The notes under the pieces are model-generated. The model was not told the DNA's origin. It saw only the letters and a program-made list of their open reading frames with translations, and did not search any database. Of a stretch of 64,000 bases of DNA, positions 12,274 through 24,345 are shown in pieces. The DNA comes from Tragulus kanchil (taxonomy: Eukaryota > Chordata > Mammalia > Artiodactyla > Tragulidae): NCBI GenBank assembly GCA_022376925.1, contig JAIOJX010000005.1, forward strand, positions 10,320,501-10,384,500, read 5' to 3'. The position numbers were made by a program, and so were the translations under genes. How positions within the stretch are numbered: the first letter of the stretch is position 1; each line of letters begins with the position of its first letter.

Positions 12274-14420
12274 AAGCTATTATTTTCTTGATGCTTTAAG
12301 GTCCGTATTAAAATATTTCTTACTATGCATGCCCTAAATAATGATGCTCACGGGGGCTGTTAAAGGGTGTAGGCTGATTTGGTCTACTTTTGCTTTAACA
12401 TTCCTTCCTGTATCTCCATTTCTCTGCTTCTGCCTCTTGCTTTCTAATGTATGTTTCTGTGGTCTTGGAAAAACCAGACTACAAAGCCCATTCAGACTGT
12501 AACTAAAATTAAAGTAAACTAGCTGGGAGTGGGAGCTTGGGGAGCTCTCAAAATGATTGAACTGCGTGAGTTTTAATGCATGGATTTGTGCCATCCATTC
12601 TGCTGGCTGCATTGCTTTTTTGGCTTGTTGCTAGCTAGAAACTTGACTTCAGTTTAGATTTGTGAATGCTGTGGTGACTTAAACCTCTAGCAAGTATTTC
12701 AAAGTGATTCTTGGATTCATAGAGAAGACAGTTTGTTGAATCTGTTTCAAAGCATTAGTAAAGGTGAAAGTTCTCTAAAATAAAATGCAGTGCATCAATA
12801 TAAAGATAAAGTATTACCTGAGTTTCAGAATCATTCTCTTATTTAATTGGCTTACCTAGTATTCTGTTGGTTTCTTTAAACTGGGAAGAAATTGACAGGT
12901 ATGGAAAATTTTTCTTCCTTTAGCTTCAACTCACAACCTGAAGGCCTTTTTCTTCCTGCATATTTTGCTGAACAACCATGATCCCAGTATAAATTCCACT
13001 GAGGCAAATTAAAATTTTAGGGGACCCTTGCATATGCTGGCAACATGAAAAAGGCCCCTTAGGAAATTCATCCAACTCTTATTACATTGTTAATTTCTTT
13101 GGTATTTTTAATCAAGCACAGGCCCAGAGCTCTATTGAGCTGTATACATAGCCTCGTCTCCATGTGATTTATGTCCATTTACATCATTATGGAAATATCA
13201 TAATGCTTCGTTAAGCACTAGGAAATTAGGTGTGCTATATTAGCCATTTTACCAAAAGAGTCTTATCTCTTTGATGCCTTAAAGAATTTTTTAAAATCAG
13301 TTTCTCTTTGAAATATGTACTTTCCCATTTCTCCTTAGAGTACAGTAAGCTATTATTTTCTTGATGCTTTAAGGTCCGTATTAAAATATTTCTTACTATG
13401 CATGCCCTAAATAATGATGCTCACGGGGGCTGTTAAAGGGTGTAGGCTGATTTGGTCTACTTTTGCTTTAACATTCCTTCCTGTATCTCCATTTCTCTGC
13501 TTCTGCCTCTTGCTTTCTAATGTATGTTTCTGTGGTCTTGGAAAAACCAGACTACAAAGCCCATTCAGACTGTAACTAAAATTAAAGTAAACTAGCTGGG
13601 AGTGGGAGCTTGGGGAGCTCTCAAAATGATTGAACTGCGTGAGTTTTAATGCATGGATTTGTGCCATCCATTCTGCTGGCTGCATTGCTTTTTTGGCTTG
13701 TTGCTAGCTAGAAACTTGACTTCAGTTTAGATTTGTGAATGCTGTGGTGACTTAAACCTCTAGCAAGTATTTCAAAGTGATTCTTGGATTCATAGAGAAG
13801 ACAGTTTGTTGAATCTGTTTCAAAGCATTAGTAAAGGTGAAAGTTCTCTAAATTAAAATGCATTGCATCAATATAAAGAAAAAGTATTACCTGAGTTTCA
13901 GAATCATTCTCTTATTTAATTGGCTTACCTAGTATTCTGTTGGTTTCTTTAAACTGGGAAGAAATTGACAGGTATGGAAAATTTTTCTTCCTTTAGCTTC
14001 AACTCACAACCTGAAGGCCTTTTTCTTCCTGCATATTTTTGCTGAACAACCATGATCCCAGTATAAATTCCACTGAGGCAAATTAAAATTTTAGGGGACC
14101 CTTGCATATGCTGGCAACATGAGGCTTGAAAATAGTTTAATGACCTCATTAGGAAATTCATCCAACCTATGATTTTAGACAGGTGCATTTGCAAATAACT
14201 TTTAAGGTGTATTCTAAATGAACAAAGTTTGGTATGCTCTAAACTAGTCCTATAAAATTCCCACCTCAGATATGTAAGCTGAGAGTTAGATTTTTTTTTT
14301 TTTTTTAATCTTTTTTACTCTTCAAATCAGTTTCTTATGGTTGGGGTCTTGGTAAGAGAATGTGATTTTGAGTTTTCTCTATATCTGAACTTACTCAGTT
14401 GTAGGCCAGTATATATAGGT
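10313..14420. other. Repeat-poor, AT-rich intron block
   Basis: Apart from doublings 4 and 5, I recognise no interspersed element here. The unique part is AT-rich with scattered homopolymers and has no exon-like signal. Long repeat-free intron in a developmental and vascular gene can hold conserved regulatory sequence, but nothing in the bases alone proves that. Confidence 0.4.
12001..14168 (+). repeat. Tandem doubling 5 (12001-13073 / 13074-14168)
   Basis: Two direct copies have an offset of 1073 bp at the start. The last 30 bp of copy one are damaged: an intact stretch in copy two (about 14122-14150) is replaced by AAAAAGGCCCC in copy one. Otherwise there are only a few single-base changes. 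Confidence 0.94.
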
Positions 14421-14435
14421 GGATACACAAGTTTC
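14421..14435. repeat. Target-site duplication of the SINE at 14436 (left)
   Basis: GGATACACAAGTTTC is repeated exactly at 14775-14789 on the other side of the SINE. Confidence 0.92.
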
Positions 14436-14774
14436 TTTTCTTTTTTTTTTTTTAAAGATTTATTTATTTATTTATTTTGGGCGGGGGTCAGGTTGGGGAG
14501 GGAGGGGAGCAGGCGGGCCACTTCTATTGGTCTTTCATTTCTCTATTTTCATCCGTCTTTGTTCCTTGGCTCCTATGGGCCTCCCATCGCGGTGGCGTCT
14601 GTCGCTGCAGAGCACCGGCTCTGGGCGCATGCTCTCCAGAGCTCCGGCTCGGTAATTGGACACATTGGTCCAGCCGCTCCGCGGCACGTGGGATCTTCCC
14701 AGGCCAGGGATTGAACCGGCGCCCCTTGCACTGCAAGGCGGTGTCCTTCCCCACTGGACCACCAGGGGAAGCCC
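14436..14774 (-). mobile_element. Young CHR-type SINE with intact 15-bp TSD
   Basis: The element is reversed. A T-run and TTTAAAGATT then (ATTT)n form its tail, followed by a G-rich module (GGGCGGGGGTCAGG, GGGGAGGGAGG). The tRNA-like head is at the right end and includes the reverse of a GGTTCAATCCC B box and of a TGGTCCAGTGG A box. Direct repeats GGATACACAAGTTTC at 14421-14435 and 14775-14789 are perfect, so this is a recent insertion. It carries the extra 3' module described in the findings. Confidence 0.92.
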
Positions 14775-14789
14775 GGATACACAAGTTTC

Positions 14790-16560
14790 GAAGGTGTAAT
14801 TTCCTTATTTGGAAAGTTGAAGTGCCTTTTCTCATCTGTGCAAATTAGGATAAGACAGTAACTTTAACATGAACATTTTAGAAGGAAAAATAATCTACTT
14901 TGACTATGATTGACATAGAAAATCCTCAAGGTGTTGTTCAAGCAATGGTTACACAACCCTTATGTGAAATACAGGACCTCCAGGAAATAGTCATACCGCT
15001 TCTTACATAGCACTTTCAAAATTCCAAGAATTTGTTGCTGCCCACTTTCCAAAGCTTTGCTTTCCCCTCTTGCTTCTTTGACTCTTTTTTTTCCAGCCTC
15101 ATCACTGTGACTGCCTCTTAGGCTCAGTCATTGTCCTTGTGTGGTTTCTTATCCAATTTCATTGCCCTGGGAAGCCCATTCTCTCCCTTGACTTTATACT
15201 GATTCCTATTTGGTTGTCACTTTGCTTCAGGTTTCTTGTTACTTCTCCAGTTTCCGTGCATTTGGTTTGACCATAAGACATTCTCATTGGGATATTCTAA
15301 CTCATTCAAAAGATGAACCTATCCCACCCCCGGCTCAAAGCTAGACCCCTCCCTTGCCTCCCCATCAGGGCTGGGGCATTAGTCAAGTTCAGTTCAAAAA
15401 GGGATTTGATAGAAGAAATTAGGCACTTATATCACTCGGAGAGTGAAAAGGTAATGGAAAGTTATCTGAAGACAGGTAGGTGAGTAATCCAAGCCAGGCA
15501 GGAACACAACAGGAGCTCAGAGATAGGCGTGGGGATTCAAGTTCATGACTGCATTCCCTAGCAAAAATCCTCAGAGGGGAATAAAGAAAAGTTAAAGAAA
15601 CGGAAGACTCTTGATCCCTTAGAATAGAGAGTTCAAGTATGAAACTGAGAAAAGGACTCAGTTACTAAAACTGGGGTTTCAGAGTCAGAATACTGAACAG
15701 AGCAGGCTTAACCACAGTGTCTAAGACCCGGTTAGCTGTCTTATTCTCCACGCTGTTTCCATTGCCAACCTGTCTGCCTGAAACGCAGGATGTGCTAAAA
15801 TCAAAACATGCCAAGAAAAGTTGTAGGGAAAAAGAACTAATGAAATCCACAGATAAAATATGCAAAGTTGGCGCACTGATGTGAAGCAGAGCGGGACAGT
15901 TGAGGTTTGGTTGTCCTTCCTGTTAGTAGAGAATCCTGGGAAGACTGTACCTGGCGCGGAAGGCCAGAATCGGCCTTCTGGTCAGGGTGACTCTTCCACT
16001 AAGAGTGAGCCTATCTGATGAGAGGTATTTCACCTGGTATTTCTCTAAAAAATAGCATTCGTCGCAAGCTATGTAGATGCTACATTTAATTCCTGTAACT
16101 TCCAATTAAGTCAAGAGCAAGGTTTATTTTTAAATCCTTTGAGTTGATATTTCCCTGTTTCAAAAGCCTATTCAAATTGTTGTGGAATTTTAACTTCATT
16201 TGATTTGATAACATGTAGGATTCTGCTTTTAAGTAATAATTTAAATATTTTAAAAGCTTCCTCAGCTTGTTAGATCTGTTGGGCAGGTCTGTTAAATTTT
16301 TTTAAGGATCCATTTCAGTGATTTGACTAAACCTCAAACGTGAACATGCCGTCCTCTTGTGTTCTTTTAATAATGTCAGAAGGAGCTTTTACAAAGCCAG
16401 AAGGTTAGAAAAAGAAGCTTAAACTCAGATGTCATTCAAAATTTGACTTTCATAAAATTCCCTAATCTCCTTTCTTCTAATATCCTTTCCAGGAACCATT
16501 GTAAGTAAAATGGTGCACTAGACTCCCTTTTAAGAAAAGAAAGTCAATATAAAATAGGTA
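14790..16560. other. Unique intron sequence
   Basis: No repeat that I can name and no exon signal. Short open frames are isolated and lack splice sites or known motifs. Confidence 0.5.
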
Positions 16561-16746
16561 ACCAACAAGGACCTACTGCGTATCACAAGAAGCTATACTC
16601 AATATTTATTAATAACCTATAAGAGAAAAGAATTGGAAGAAATAGATACAGATATACTTGAATCACTTTGCTGTATACCTGAAACTCACACAACGTTGTA
16701 AATCAACTCTACTACAATTAAAAAATAGAAATAAAAAAGAAAACAA
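16561..16746 (+). mobile_element. Artiodactyl L1 3' end
   Basis: ACAAGGACCTACTG, CTCAATATTTATTAATAACC, GAATCACTTTGCTGTATACC, ACACAACGTTGTAAATCAAC and CTACAATTAAAAAAT, then an A-rich tail, are diagnostic of L1 3' UTRs in artiodactyls. Confidence 0.88.
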
Positions 16747-17978
16747 ATTCAAATGGCCTTTCACTACATGACTGAAATAGACATGAAATTGAAGGCTGAC
16801 TCGTAACTCAAGCATCCGTTTCTTCTATCTGGTAATTCCTGTGGTTTGAATTCTGTGCTGTTGTATTGTCTTAAGATGCAGTTACATTGCATACGTGGTC
16901 CATGCATGTGGGGTCTGGGACTGGGTGAGTCTGTTCCTGTTGCCTGTCACTTGGACAAGGAGGCCAGTTTCTCCAAAAAACCTAGACATGGGAGAGCAGG
17001 CTCCATGTGGTGGGAGAGGAAAGCATGTCTCTTGGATTCACCTGTGAACAGTCTGCTTGGCTCTCTTGGGATTAAAGGAGATGAGGTGTCTCCCACATGC
17101 TAAGGGAAGTAAGAGGAAGGAGTTCTGTCCTTCTGGAGGCCTGAGCGTTGAAGATGGAACAGAGTGTCTTAAAGGCAGTGTGGAGCGATAACTGTGGTCA
17201 AAGAGGACACTGGACATTAGTTGAGTATTAGCATTTCCACAAAGACTGTGGCTGCCTGCCCCTTTACAGAAAAAGTTTGTCCACACTTGCTCTTCATATT
17301 CAAAACTTCTTTTTTTCATTATAAATATATTCTCTGTTTGAAGCATAGAACTGAAAAGGTTACAGAATCCATACTTGCTACCTTTGGATGCAATTGTATT
17401 CCGTCCTGATTTTTCCTGTGAGAAACTTTAGTGGACAGTATTATTTCAAGCCATATAGAAGTTCAAAGAAAGAGACTAAATGCATAGCAGGTAGCCAGGT
17501 TTCCTCATAAACTAGAAACATTGACTTATATGATTAAAGACGTTCATCATGCACAATGGAGAGAGAGACAAGTATTTGCAGTGAAGTTACGGTCCTTCAT
17601 GAATTACTAGGAAATTTATGGATAAGTCTCTATTTTGGAAATAAAAATGACAACAATAACAAAACCTTTATTTCTTTCTCTGAAAAATTGTAACCTTCCT
17701 TCCTAACGTAATCATCCTTTCTATAAATTTTATCTCAACTTTTACTCTATATAAAGAAATCAAGTCTTATAATCCCAAAGGGTCAAAGGAGGCCTTTAGC
17801 TTGTAAAATTATCTCTGTGACCTGAGGGGAAGACATGGCAGCTTTTAAAAGCATTTAAGCCACTTTTAAAAGCGTTTAGGCTCATAGCCAGATATTAGAT
17901 GCTAGATTTTCATCATTTTCCTGCCCCTGAGTTTTCACCTCTTAAAACTAAGCTCATCCTCCCACACCCGTTAGTGTC

Positions 17979-18121
17979 ATGAGGATATGGAAAAACTGAA
18001 GCCCTTGTACCTTCTTGGTGGGAGTGTAAAATGGTACAGTAACTATGGAAACCAGTATGCTGGTTCCTCAAAAACGTGAAACAGAACTGCCACATACATG
18101 ATTCAGCCAGTCCACCTCTGG
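17979..18121 (+). mobile_element. L1 ORF2 3' fragment, extra copy from doubling 6
   Basis: Same sequence as 19116-19258, offset 1137 bp, cut off just inside the following Bov-tA. Not an independent insertion. Confidence 0.85.
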
Positions 18122-19115
18122 AGTGAGTGCACGATGCTCAGTTGTGGTGGGAGAGGAAAGCATGTCTCTTGGATTCACCTGTGAACAGTCTGCTTGGCTC
18201 TCTTGGGATTAAAGGAGATGAGGTGTCTCCCACATGCTAAGGGAAGTAAGAGGAAGGAGTTCTGTCCTTCTGGAGGCCTGAGCGTTGAAGATGGAACAGA
18301 GTGTCTTAAAGGCAGTGTGGAGCGATAACTGTGGTCAAAGAGGACACTGGACATTAGTTGAGTATTAGCATTTCCACAAAGACTGTGGCTGCCTGCCCCT
18401 TTACAGAAAAAGTTTGTCCACACTTGCTCTTCATATTCAAAACTTCTTTTTCATTATAAATTTATTCTCTGTTTGAAGCATAGAACTGAAAAGTTTACAT
18501 AATCCATACTTGCTACCTTTGGATGCAATTGTATTCCGTCCTGATTTTTCCTGTGAGAAACTTTAGTGGACAGTATTATTTCAAGCCATATAGAAGTTCA
18601 AAGAAAGAGACTAAATGCATAGCAGGTAGCCAGGTTTCCTCATAAACTAGAAACATTGACTTATATGATTAAAGACGTTCATCATGCACAATGGAGAGAG
18701 AGACAAGTATTTGCAGTGAAGTTACGGTCCTTCATGAATTACTAGGAAATTTATGGATAAGTCTCTATTTTGGAAATAAAAATGACAACAATAACAAAAC
18801 CTTTATTTCTTTCTCTGAAAAATTGTAACCTTCCTTCCTAACGTAATCATCCTTTCTATAAATTTTATCTCAACTTTTACTCTATATAAAGAAATCAAGT
18901 CTTATAATCCCAAAGGGTCAAAGGAGGCCTTTAGCTTGTAAAATTATCTCTGTGACCTGAGGGGAAGACATGGCAGCTTTTAAAAGCATTTAAGCCACTT
19001 TTAAAAGCGTTTAGGCTCATAGCCAGATATTAGATGCTAGATTTTCATCATTTTCCTGCCCCTGAGTTTTCACCTCTTAAAACTAAGCTCATCCTCCCAC
19101 ACCCGTTAGTGTCAT

Positions 19116-19258
19116 GAGGATATGGAAAAACTGAAGCCCTTGTACCTTCTTGGTGGGAGTGTAAAATGGTACAGTAACTATGGAAACCAGTATGCTGGTT
19201 CCTCAAAAACGTGAAACAGAACTGCCACATACATGATTCAGCCAGTCCACCTCTGGAG
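19116..19258 (+). mobile_element. L1 ORF2 3' fragment, left part of a split element
   Basis: GGATATGGAAAAACTGAAG, CTTGGTGGGAGTGTAAAATGG, ACTATGGAAACCAGTATGC and GGTTCCTCAAAAA are hallmarks of the end of L1 ORF2. The frame is broken. The element continues after a Bov-tA insertion. An extra copy of this left part is at 17979-18121 because of doubling 6. Confidence 0.85.
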
Positions 19259-19265
19259 TGAGTGC

Positions 19266-19462
19266 ACGTATGCTCAGTTGTGTCCAACTCTTTGCGACTC
19301 CATGGACGGTAGCCCGCCAAGCTCCTCCGTCCATGGGATTCTCCAGGCAAGAGTACTACAGTGAGTTGCCATTTCCTTCTCCAAGGGATCTTCCCGACCC
19401 AACAATCAAACCTGCATCTCTAGCACTAGCTGGTGGATTCTTTACCATGGAGCCACTAGGGT
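19266..19462 (-). mobile_element. Bov-tA SINE inserted into L1
   Basis: Reversed Bov-tA: TATGCTCAGTTGTGTCCAAC, TCTTTGCGACTCCATGGAC, ATTCTCCAGGCAAGAGTAC, GATCTTCCCGACCC and TTCTTTACCATGGAGCCACT. It separates two collinear parts of one L1. Confidence 0.9.
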
Positions 19463-19985
19463 TCTTTCTCCACCCGAAAGAAGTGGAGCAGGATCTCACA
19501 GGGCATTTGCACACACATGTTCATAGCAGGGCTGTTCACCATAGCCAAGAGGTGGAAGCAACCCCAAGGGCCCATCAACAGATGGATGGATAAACAAGAT
19601 GTGCTCTCTATACACATAAAATGGAAACTGTATTCAGCTGTAAAAAGAAGTCCTGTCACATGCTACAACATGGGCAGACCTTGCTAAGGGAAACAAGTCA
19701 GTCACCAAAAGAGATAGATGTTGTACAATTTCATGTATATGAGGTACCCAGAGTAGTCAGATTCATAGAAACAAGAAGTAGGCTGGTGGTTGCTAAGGGC
19801 TATGGGTGGGTAAAAGAAGAAAGGGGAGTTACAGTTTAATGGGTATGGAGTTTTCCATTTTACAAAATGAAAATATTGGTTGTACACCATGTGAATATAC
19901 TTGATACAACCAAACTGTGCTCTCGAAAGTGATTATGATCGTCAGTTTTGCATAACGGGTATTTTACCACAATTTAAACAATAAG
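19463..19985 (+). mobile_element. L1 ORF2/3' UTR, right part of the split element
   Basis: It continues the L1: CACATGTTCATAGCAGGG, CACCATAGCCAAGAGGTGGAAG, CCATCAACAGATGGATGGAT, ATTCAGCTGTAAAAAGAAG and CATAGAAACAAGAAGTAGG, then a 3' UTR ending TATTTTACCACAATTT. It is truncated at 5' and degenerate, so it has no coding capacity. Confidence 0.87.
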
Positions 19986-22580
19986 CTGATGGAATCCCTG
20001 AGCTAAGAGTTTTGACAGAAGGCGTGATGAAGTCCAGACGGTTTCTGTTTCGACTCTGTCTTCATGCTTTCACAGCAGTTAATCTAGTTAGCCTCGTCAG
20101 GTGACAGGATGTTTTAATAGGGAAAGAAATCAAGCTGATGTTTTCAGGGCTCATTCCTGTAATACTATATAGACACATCCTCGGGCAAGATTTTCTGTTA
20201 ACTTGTTGACGAGGCCAGGGAAGCCACGACATGGGTTTAGGAGGAAGAAAAACGCAGGTTGATAGTTGACCTGTGAACGCCATCGATAGAGATCCTGCAC
20301 GCTGCCGCTAAGACCGGGTGCAGACGCTAAATAAAATACAAATAAATATTTAAAAATCAATAAATTGCGGCCCTTGTCCAGACCCTTCCTTAGATGAACT
20401 CAACACTGAGAGTCAGTCGCTAGAAATGTGAAACTGCTAAGACAGTTTTATCGGGGAAGAAACAAGTTCCATGCATGATGTCCTAAAGAATCAGTCCCAA
20501 ACAAAGAAGGAAATGAATTCTGCTGTTTTTTCATTGGTGAATCAAAGGTGGCATGTTTGTCAGCGTTCACGGTGCCTGCAACAGTTACTTCGAAAGGAGT
20601 GCAGAAATACCCATCAGAAACAAAACTCAGAAGTTGCATCGACAAAAGATGAATGGAGGAGGCTGAGCACTCCTATAAGGGAGCACCGTGCCGCCTGTCG
20701 CAGCTCACTGTCCTGTCTTCACTGGGGCACTGACGGCGTCTGTAAGAACAAGTGGAACCTCGGGGAAAGCTTTGACTAGCCCTGTGCTTCTGGATCTTTT
20801 TCCTTCATTGCATGTGTTATGAGATTTCTCCTTTCTTCTTTTGGCAGTGATTATGTTTTTCAATTTTTTTCAGTTGCTGCCTGGGTGAAAATGTTTGATT
20901 CACAAACCTGCTATTCAAATATTCTGGGGTTTTTTTTTTCAGGGAATAGTATCAAGGTACTGAAGATTGATTTTTTTTTTTTTCCCCTCTAATACAGATG
21001 AGTAATTCTCTTCTCTTATTTGAAGAGAATTGGCCATATTGTGTTTATCATGACCTGGCGAATGCTTGGGTACAAGATAGCCAAACCCAGTTTGGTTTTG
21101 GGTGAAGCACCTTCTCTTGCAAGAGGAGAAGATTGAAACAGAAATGAAAAGGATGTTTGGTGTGCAGAGTAGGGAGGGAGATTCCTAAATTGCTTGGACT
21201 TTCTCTTAGAGTTGTATGGTTTTATTGCTTAATTACATGCAATTATTATGCATTTTTCTTCATTAGCATTTTTATTTTGCTTTGGTAGAGAAGTCTTCTT
21301 GTAGCTCAGTTGACGAGGCCAGGAAGCCACGACATGGGTTTAGGAGGAAGAAAACGCAGGTTGATAGTTGACCTGTGAACGCCATCGATAGAGATCCTGC
21401 ACGCTGCCGCTAAGACCGGGTGCAGACGCTAAATAAAATACAAATAAATATTTAAAAATCAATAAATTGCGGCCCTTGTCCAGACCCTTCCTTAGATGAA
21501 CTCAACACTGAGAGTCAGTCGCTAGAAATGTGAAACTGCTAAGACAGTTTTATCGGGGAAGAAACAAGTTCCATGCATGATGTCCTAAAGAATCAGTCCC
21601 AAACAAAGAAGGAAATGAATTCTGCTGTTTTTTCATTGGTGAATCAAAGGTGGCATGTTTGTCAGCGTTCACGGTGCCTGCAACAGTTACTTCGAAAGGA
21701 GTGCAGAAATACCCATCAGAAACAAAACTCAGAAGTTGCATCGACAAAAGATGAATGGAGGAGGCTGAGCACTCCTATAAGGGAGCACCGTGCCGCCTGT
21801 CGCAGCTCACTGTCCTGTCTTCACTGGGGCACTGACGGCGTCTGTAAGAACAAGTGGAACCTCGGGGAAAGCTTTGACTAGCCCTGTGCTTCTGGATCTT
21901 TTTCCTTCATTGCATGTGTTATGAGATTTCTCCTTTCTTCTTTTGGCAGTGATTATGTTTTTCAATTTTTTTCAGTTGCTGCCTGGGTGAAAATGTTTGA
22001 TTCACAAACCTGCTATTCAAATATTCTGGGGTTTTTTTTTTCAGGGAATAGTATCAAGGTACTGAAGATTGATTTTTTTTTTTTTCCCCTCTAATACAGA
22101 TGAGTAATTCTCTTCTCTTATTTGAAGAGAATTGGCCATATTGTGTTTATCATGACCTGGCGAATGCTTGGGTACAAGATAGCCAAACCCAGTTTGGTTT
22201 TGGGTGAAGCACCTTCTCTTGCAAGAGGAGAAGATTGAAACAGAAATGAAAAGGATGTTTGGTGTGCAGAGTAGGGAGGGAGATTCCTAAATTGCTTGGA
22301 CTTTCTCTTAGAGTTGTATGGTTTTATTGCTTAATTACATGCAATTATTATGCATTTTTCTTCATTAGCATTTTTATTTTGCTTTGGTAGAGAAGTCTTC
22401 TTGTAGCTCAGTTTTTCAAGGACATAGCAAATCTGTACAGTTCCCTCCATCAACAATGATCAATGGGAAGTAACTGAGTAGATGTTGACTTTTCTAAATA
22501 TGGATATGATTTATCATCTGTATATCAAAGAGAGTGAAGTGATCGATTTTCGTGTAACTCCATATTTCTTAGCCCCATGA
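19986..22580. other. Unique intron, partly doubled
   Basis: No repeat that I can name lies here. Around 20210-20420 the sequence keeps many CpGs, unusual for intron DNA, and may be functional or simply young. The T-runs at about 20929 and 20971 recur in the second copy. Confidence 0.45.
20205..22412 (+). repeat. Tandem doubling 7 (20205-21308 / 21309-22412)
   Basis: Two direct copies have an offset of 1104 bp and share GTTGACGAGG / CTCAGTT at the join. Two homopolymers near the start of copy two are one base shorter (CCAGGG to CCAGG, GAAAAACG to GAAAACG). Confidence 0.95.
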
Positions 22581-22662
22581 GCATTGGAGCCTTGCAGGCG
22601 ACAGTCCCTGGGGCTGTAAGAGTCGGACACAACTTAGCGACTACACCACCACCGCCACCACA
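22581..22662 (+). mobile_element. Bov-tA 3' tail fragment
   Basis: GAGTCGGACACAACTTAGCGAC followed by a short (ACC)n tail is the 3' end of Bov-tA or BovB. The left part is only weakly preserved. Confidence 0.75.
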
Positions 22663-23024
22663 CTTCCTTTGGCCAGTTTAACTTTTTCCTAAAGCTCAGT
22701 GTGATCATAAAGGCAATTTCACTTTATTGAGTTTTATGTGCAAGGCGGGATGCTTTGTCTTCATGTGTAAAACCTCATTTGGTGACTGTTAAATCACGGC
22801 TAAAGTTTAACAAGATGATTTAAGAAAATAATCAGTTCGCAAGCTATAAAATTTTGCCCAGAAAATAGCAAAAAGTACATCTCCTTTTCTTCTGTGTGTG
22901 CACCGTAGCCTGTCGGTACACATTTGTTTATTTATGGGTTCGCTGGATAAGCTGACAGACATATTCCTGGCTTTGAGAGCCTTAGATGGGCAGTATAATG
23001 TCACATTGAAGATTTCACACACTA

Positions 23025-23215
23025 GAATCACACCACTTGGGTTCAAGTGCAATTTTGCATCTTAGGCAATTTGCTTAACATCTTCTTTGACTACAAAATA
23101 ATGATAATAGTCCCAAGTCTCTAGAGTTGGTAAGGCGTATAATAAAGAACTACGTGGAAGCAAGTAGTTCCTCATATTATACATTGTGGGTGTTACCATG
23201 GCAATGGAAGAACGA
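23025..23215 (-). mobile_element. MIR SINE
   Basis: Reversed MIR: TTGGGTTCAAGTGCAATTTTG, TTAGGCAATTTGCTTAACATC and CAAAATAATGATAATAGTCC. It also appears at 24156-24345 and, shortened, at 25275-25457 because of doublings 8 and 9. Confidence 0.8.
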
Positions 23216-23713
23216 AATCAAATCTTCACAAAAATATCCCTTTCAGGCAAAATATTTGCCTGAGTAGACATTTGACATAACAAAACATGACCTGGCGAAT
23301 GCTTGGGTAAGATAGCCAAACCCAGTTTGGTTTTGGGTGAAGCACCTTCTCTTGCAAGAGGAGAAGATTGAAACAGAAATGAAAAGGATGTTTGGTGTGC
23401 AGAGTAGGGAGGGAGATTCCTAAATTGCTTGGACTTTCTCTTAGAGTTGTATGGTTTTATTGCTTAATTACATGCAATTATTATGCATTTTTCTTCATTA
23501 GCATTTTTATTTTGCTTTGGTAGAGAAGTCTTCTTGTAGCTCAGTTTTTCAAGGACATAGCAAATCTGTACAGTTCCCTCCATCAACAATGATCAATGGG
23601 AAGTAACTGAGTAGATGTTGACTTTTCTAAATATGGATATGATTTATCATCTGTATATCAAAGAGAGTGAAGTGATCGATTTTCGTGTAACTCCATATTT
23701 CTTAGCCCCATGA

Positions 23714-23795
23714 GCATTGGAGCCTTGCAGGCGACAGTCCCTGGGGCTGTAAGAGTCGGACACAACTTAGCGACTACACCACCACCGCCACCACA
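23714..23795 (+). mobile_element. Bov-tA 3' tail fragment, second copy in doubling 8
   Basis: Same fragment as 22581-22662 repeated by the tandem doubling. Confidence 0.75.
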
Positions 23796-24155
23796 CTTCC
23801 TTTGGCCAGTTTAACTTTTTCCTAAAGCTCAGTGTGATCATAAAGGCAATTTCACTTTATTGAGTTTTATGTGCAAGGCGGGATGCTTTGTCTTCATGTG
23901 TAAAACCTCATTTGGTGACTGTTAAATCACGGCTAAAGTTTAACAAGATGATTTAAGAAAATAATCAGTTCAAGCTATAAAATTTTGCCCAGAAAATAGC
24001 AAAAAGTACATCTCCTTTTCTTCTGTGTGTGCACCGTAGCCTGTCGGTACACATTTGTTTATTTATGGGTTCGCTGGATAAGCTGACAGACATATTCCTG
24101 GCTTTGAGAGCCTTAGATGGGCAGTATAATGTCACATTGAAGATTTCACACACTA

Positions 24156-24345
24156 GAATCACACCACTTGGGTTCAAGTGCAATTTTGCATCTTAGGCAA
24201 TTTGCTTAACATCTTCTTTGACTACAAAATAATGATAATAGTCCCAAGTCTCTAGAGTTGGTAAGGCGTATAATAAAGAACTACGTGGAAGCAAGTAGTT
24301 CCTCATATTATACATTGTGGGTGTTACCATGGCAATGGAAGAACG
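24156..24345 (-). mobile_element. MIR SINE, copy in doubling 8
   Basis: The MIR at 23025-23215 again. It belongs both to copy two of pair 8 and copy one of pair 9. Confidence 0.8.

Larger units (their letters stand above)
17006..19279 (+). repeat. Tandem doubling 6 (17006-18142 / 18143-19279)
   Basis: Two direct copies have an offset of 1137 bp. Copy one stops 10-15 bp into a Bov-tA SINE at a shared TGTG, and copy two runs on through the whole SINE. An L1 fragment is therefore doubled but the Bov-tA is not. Confidence 0.95.
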
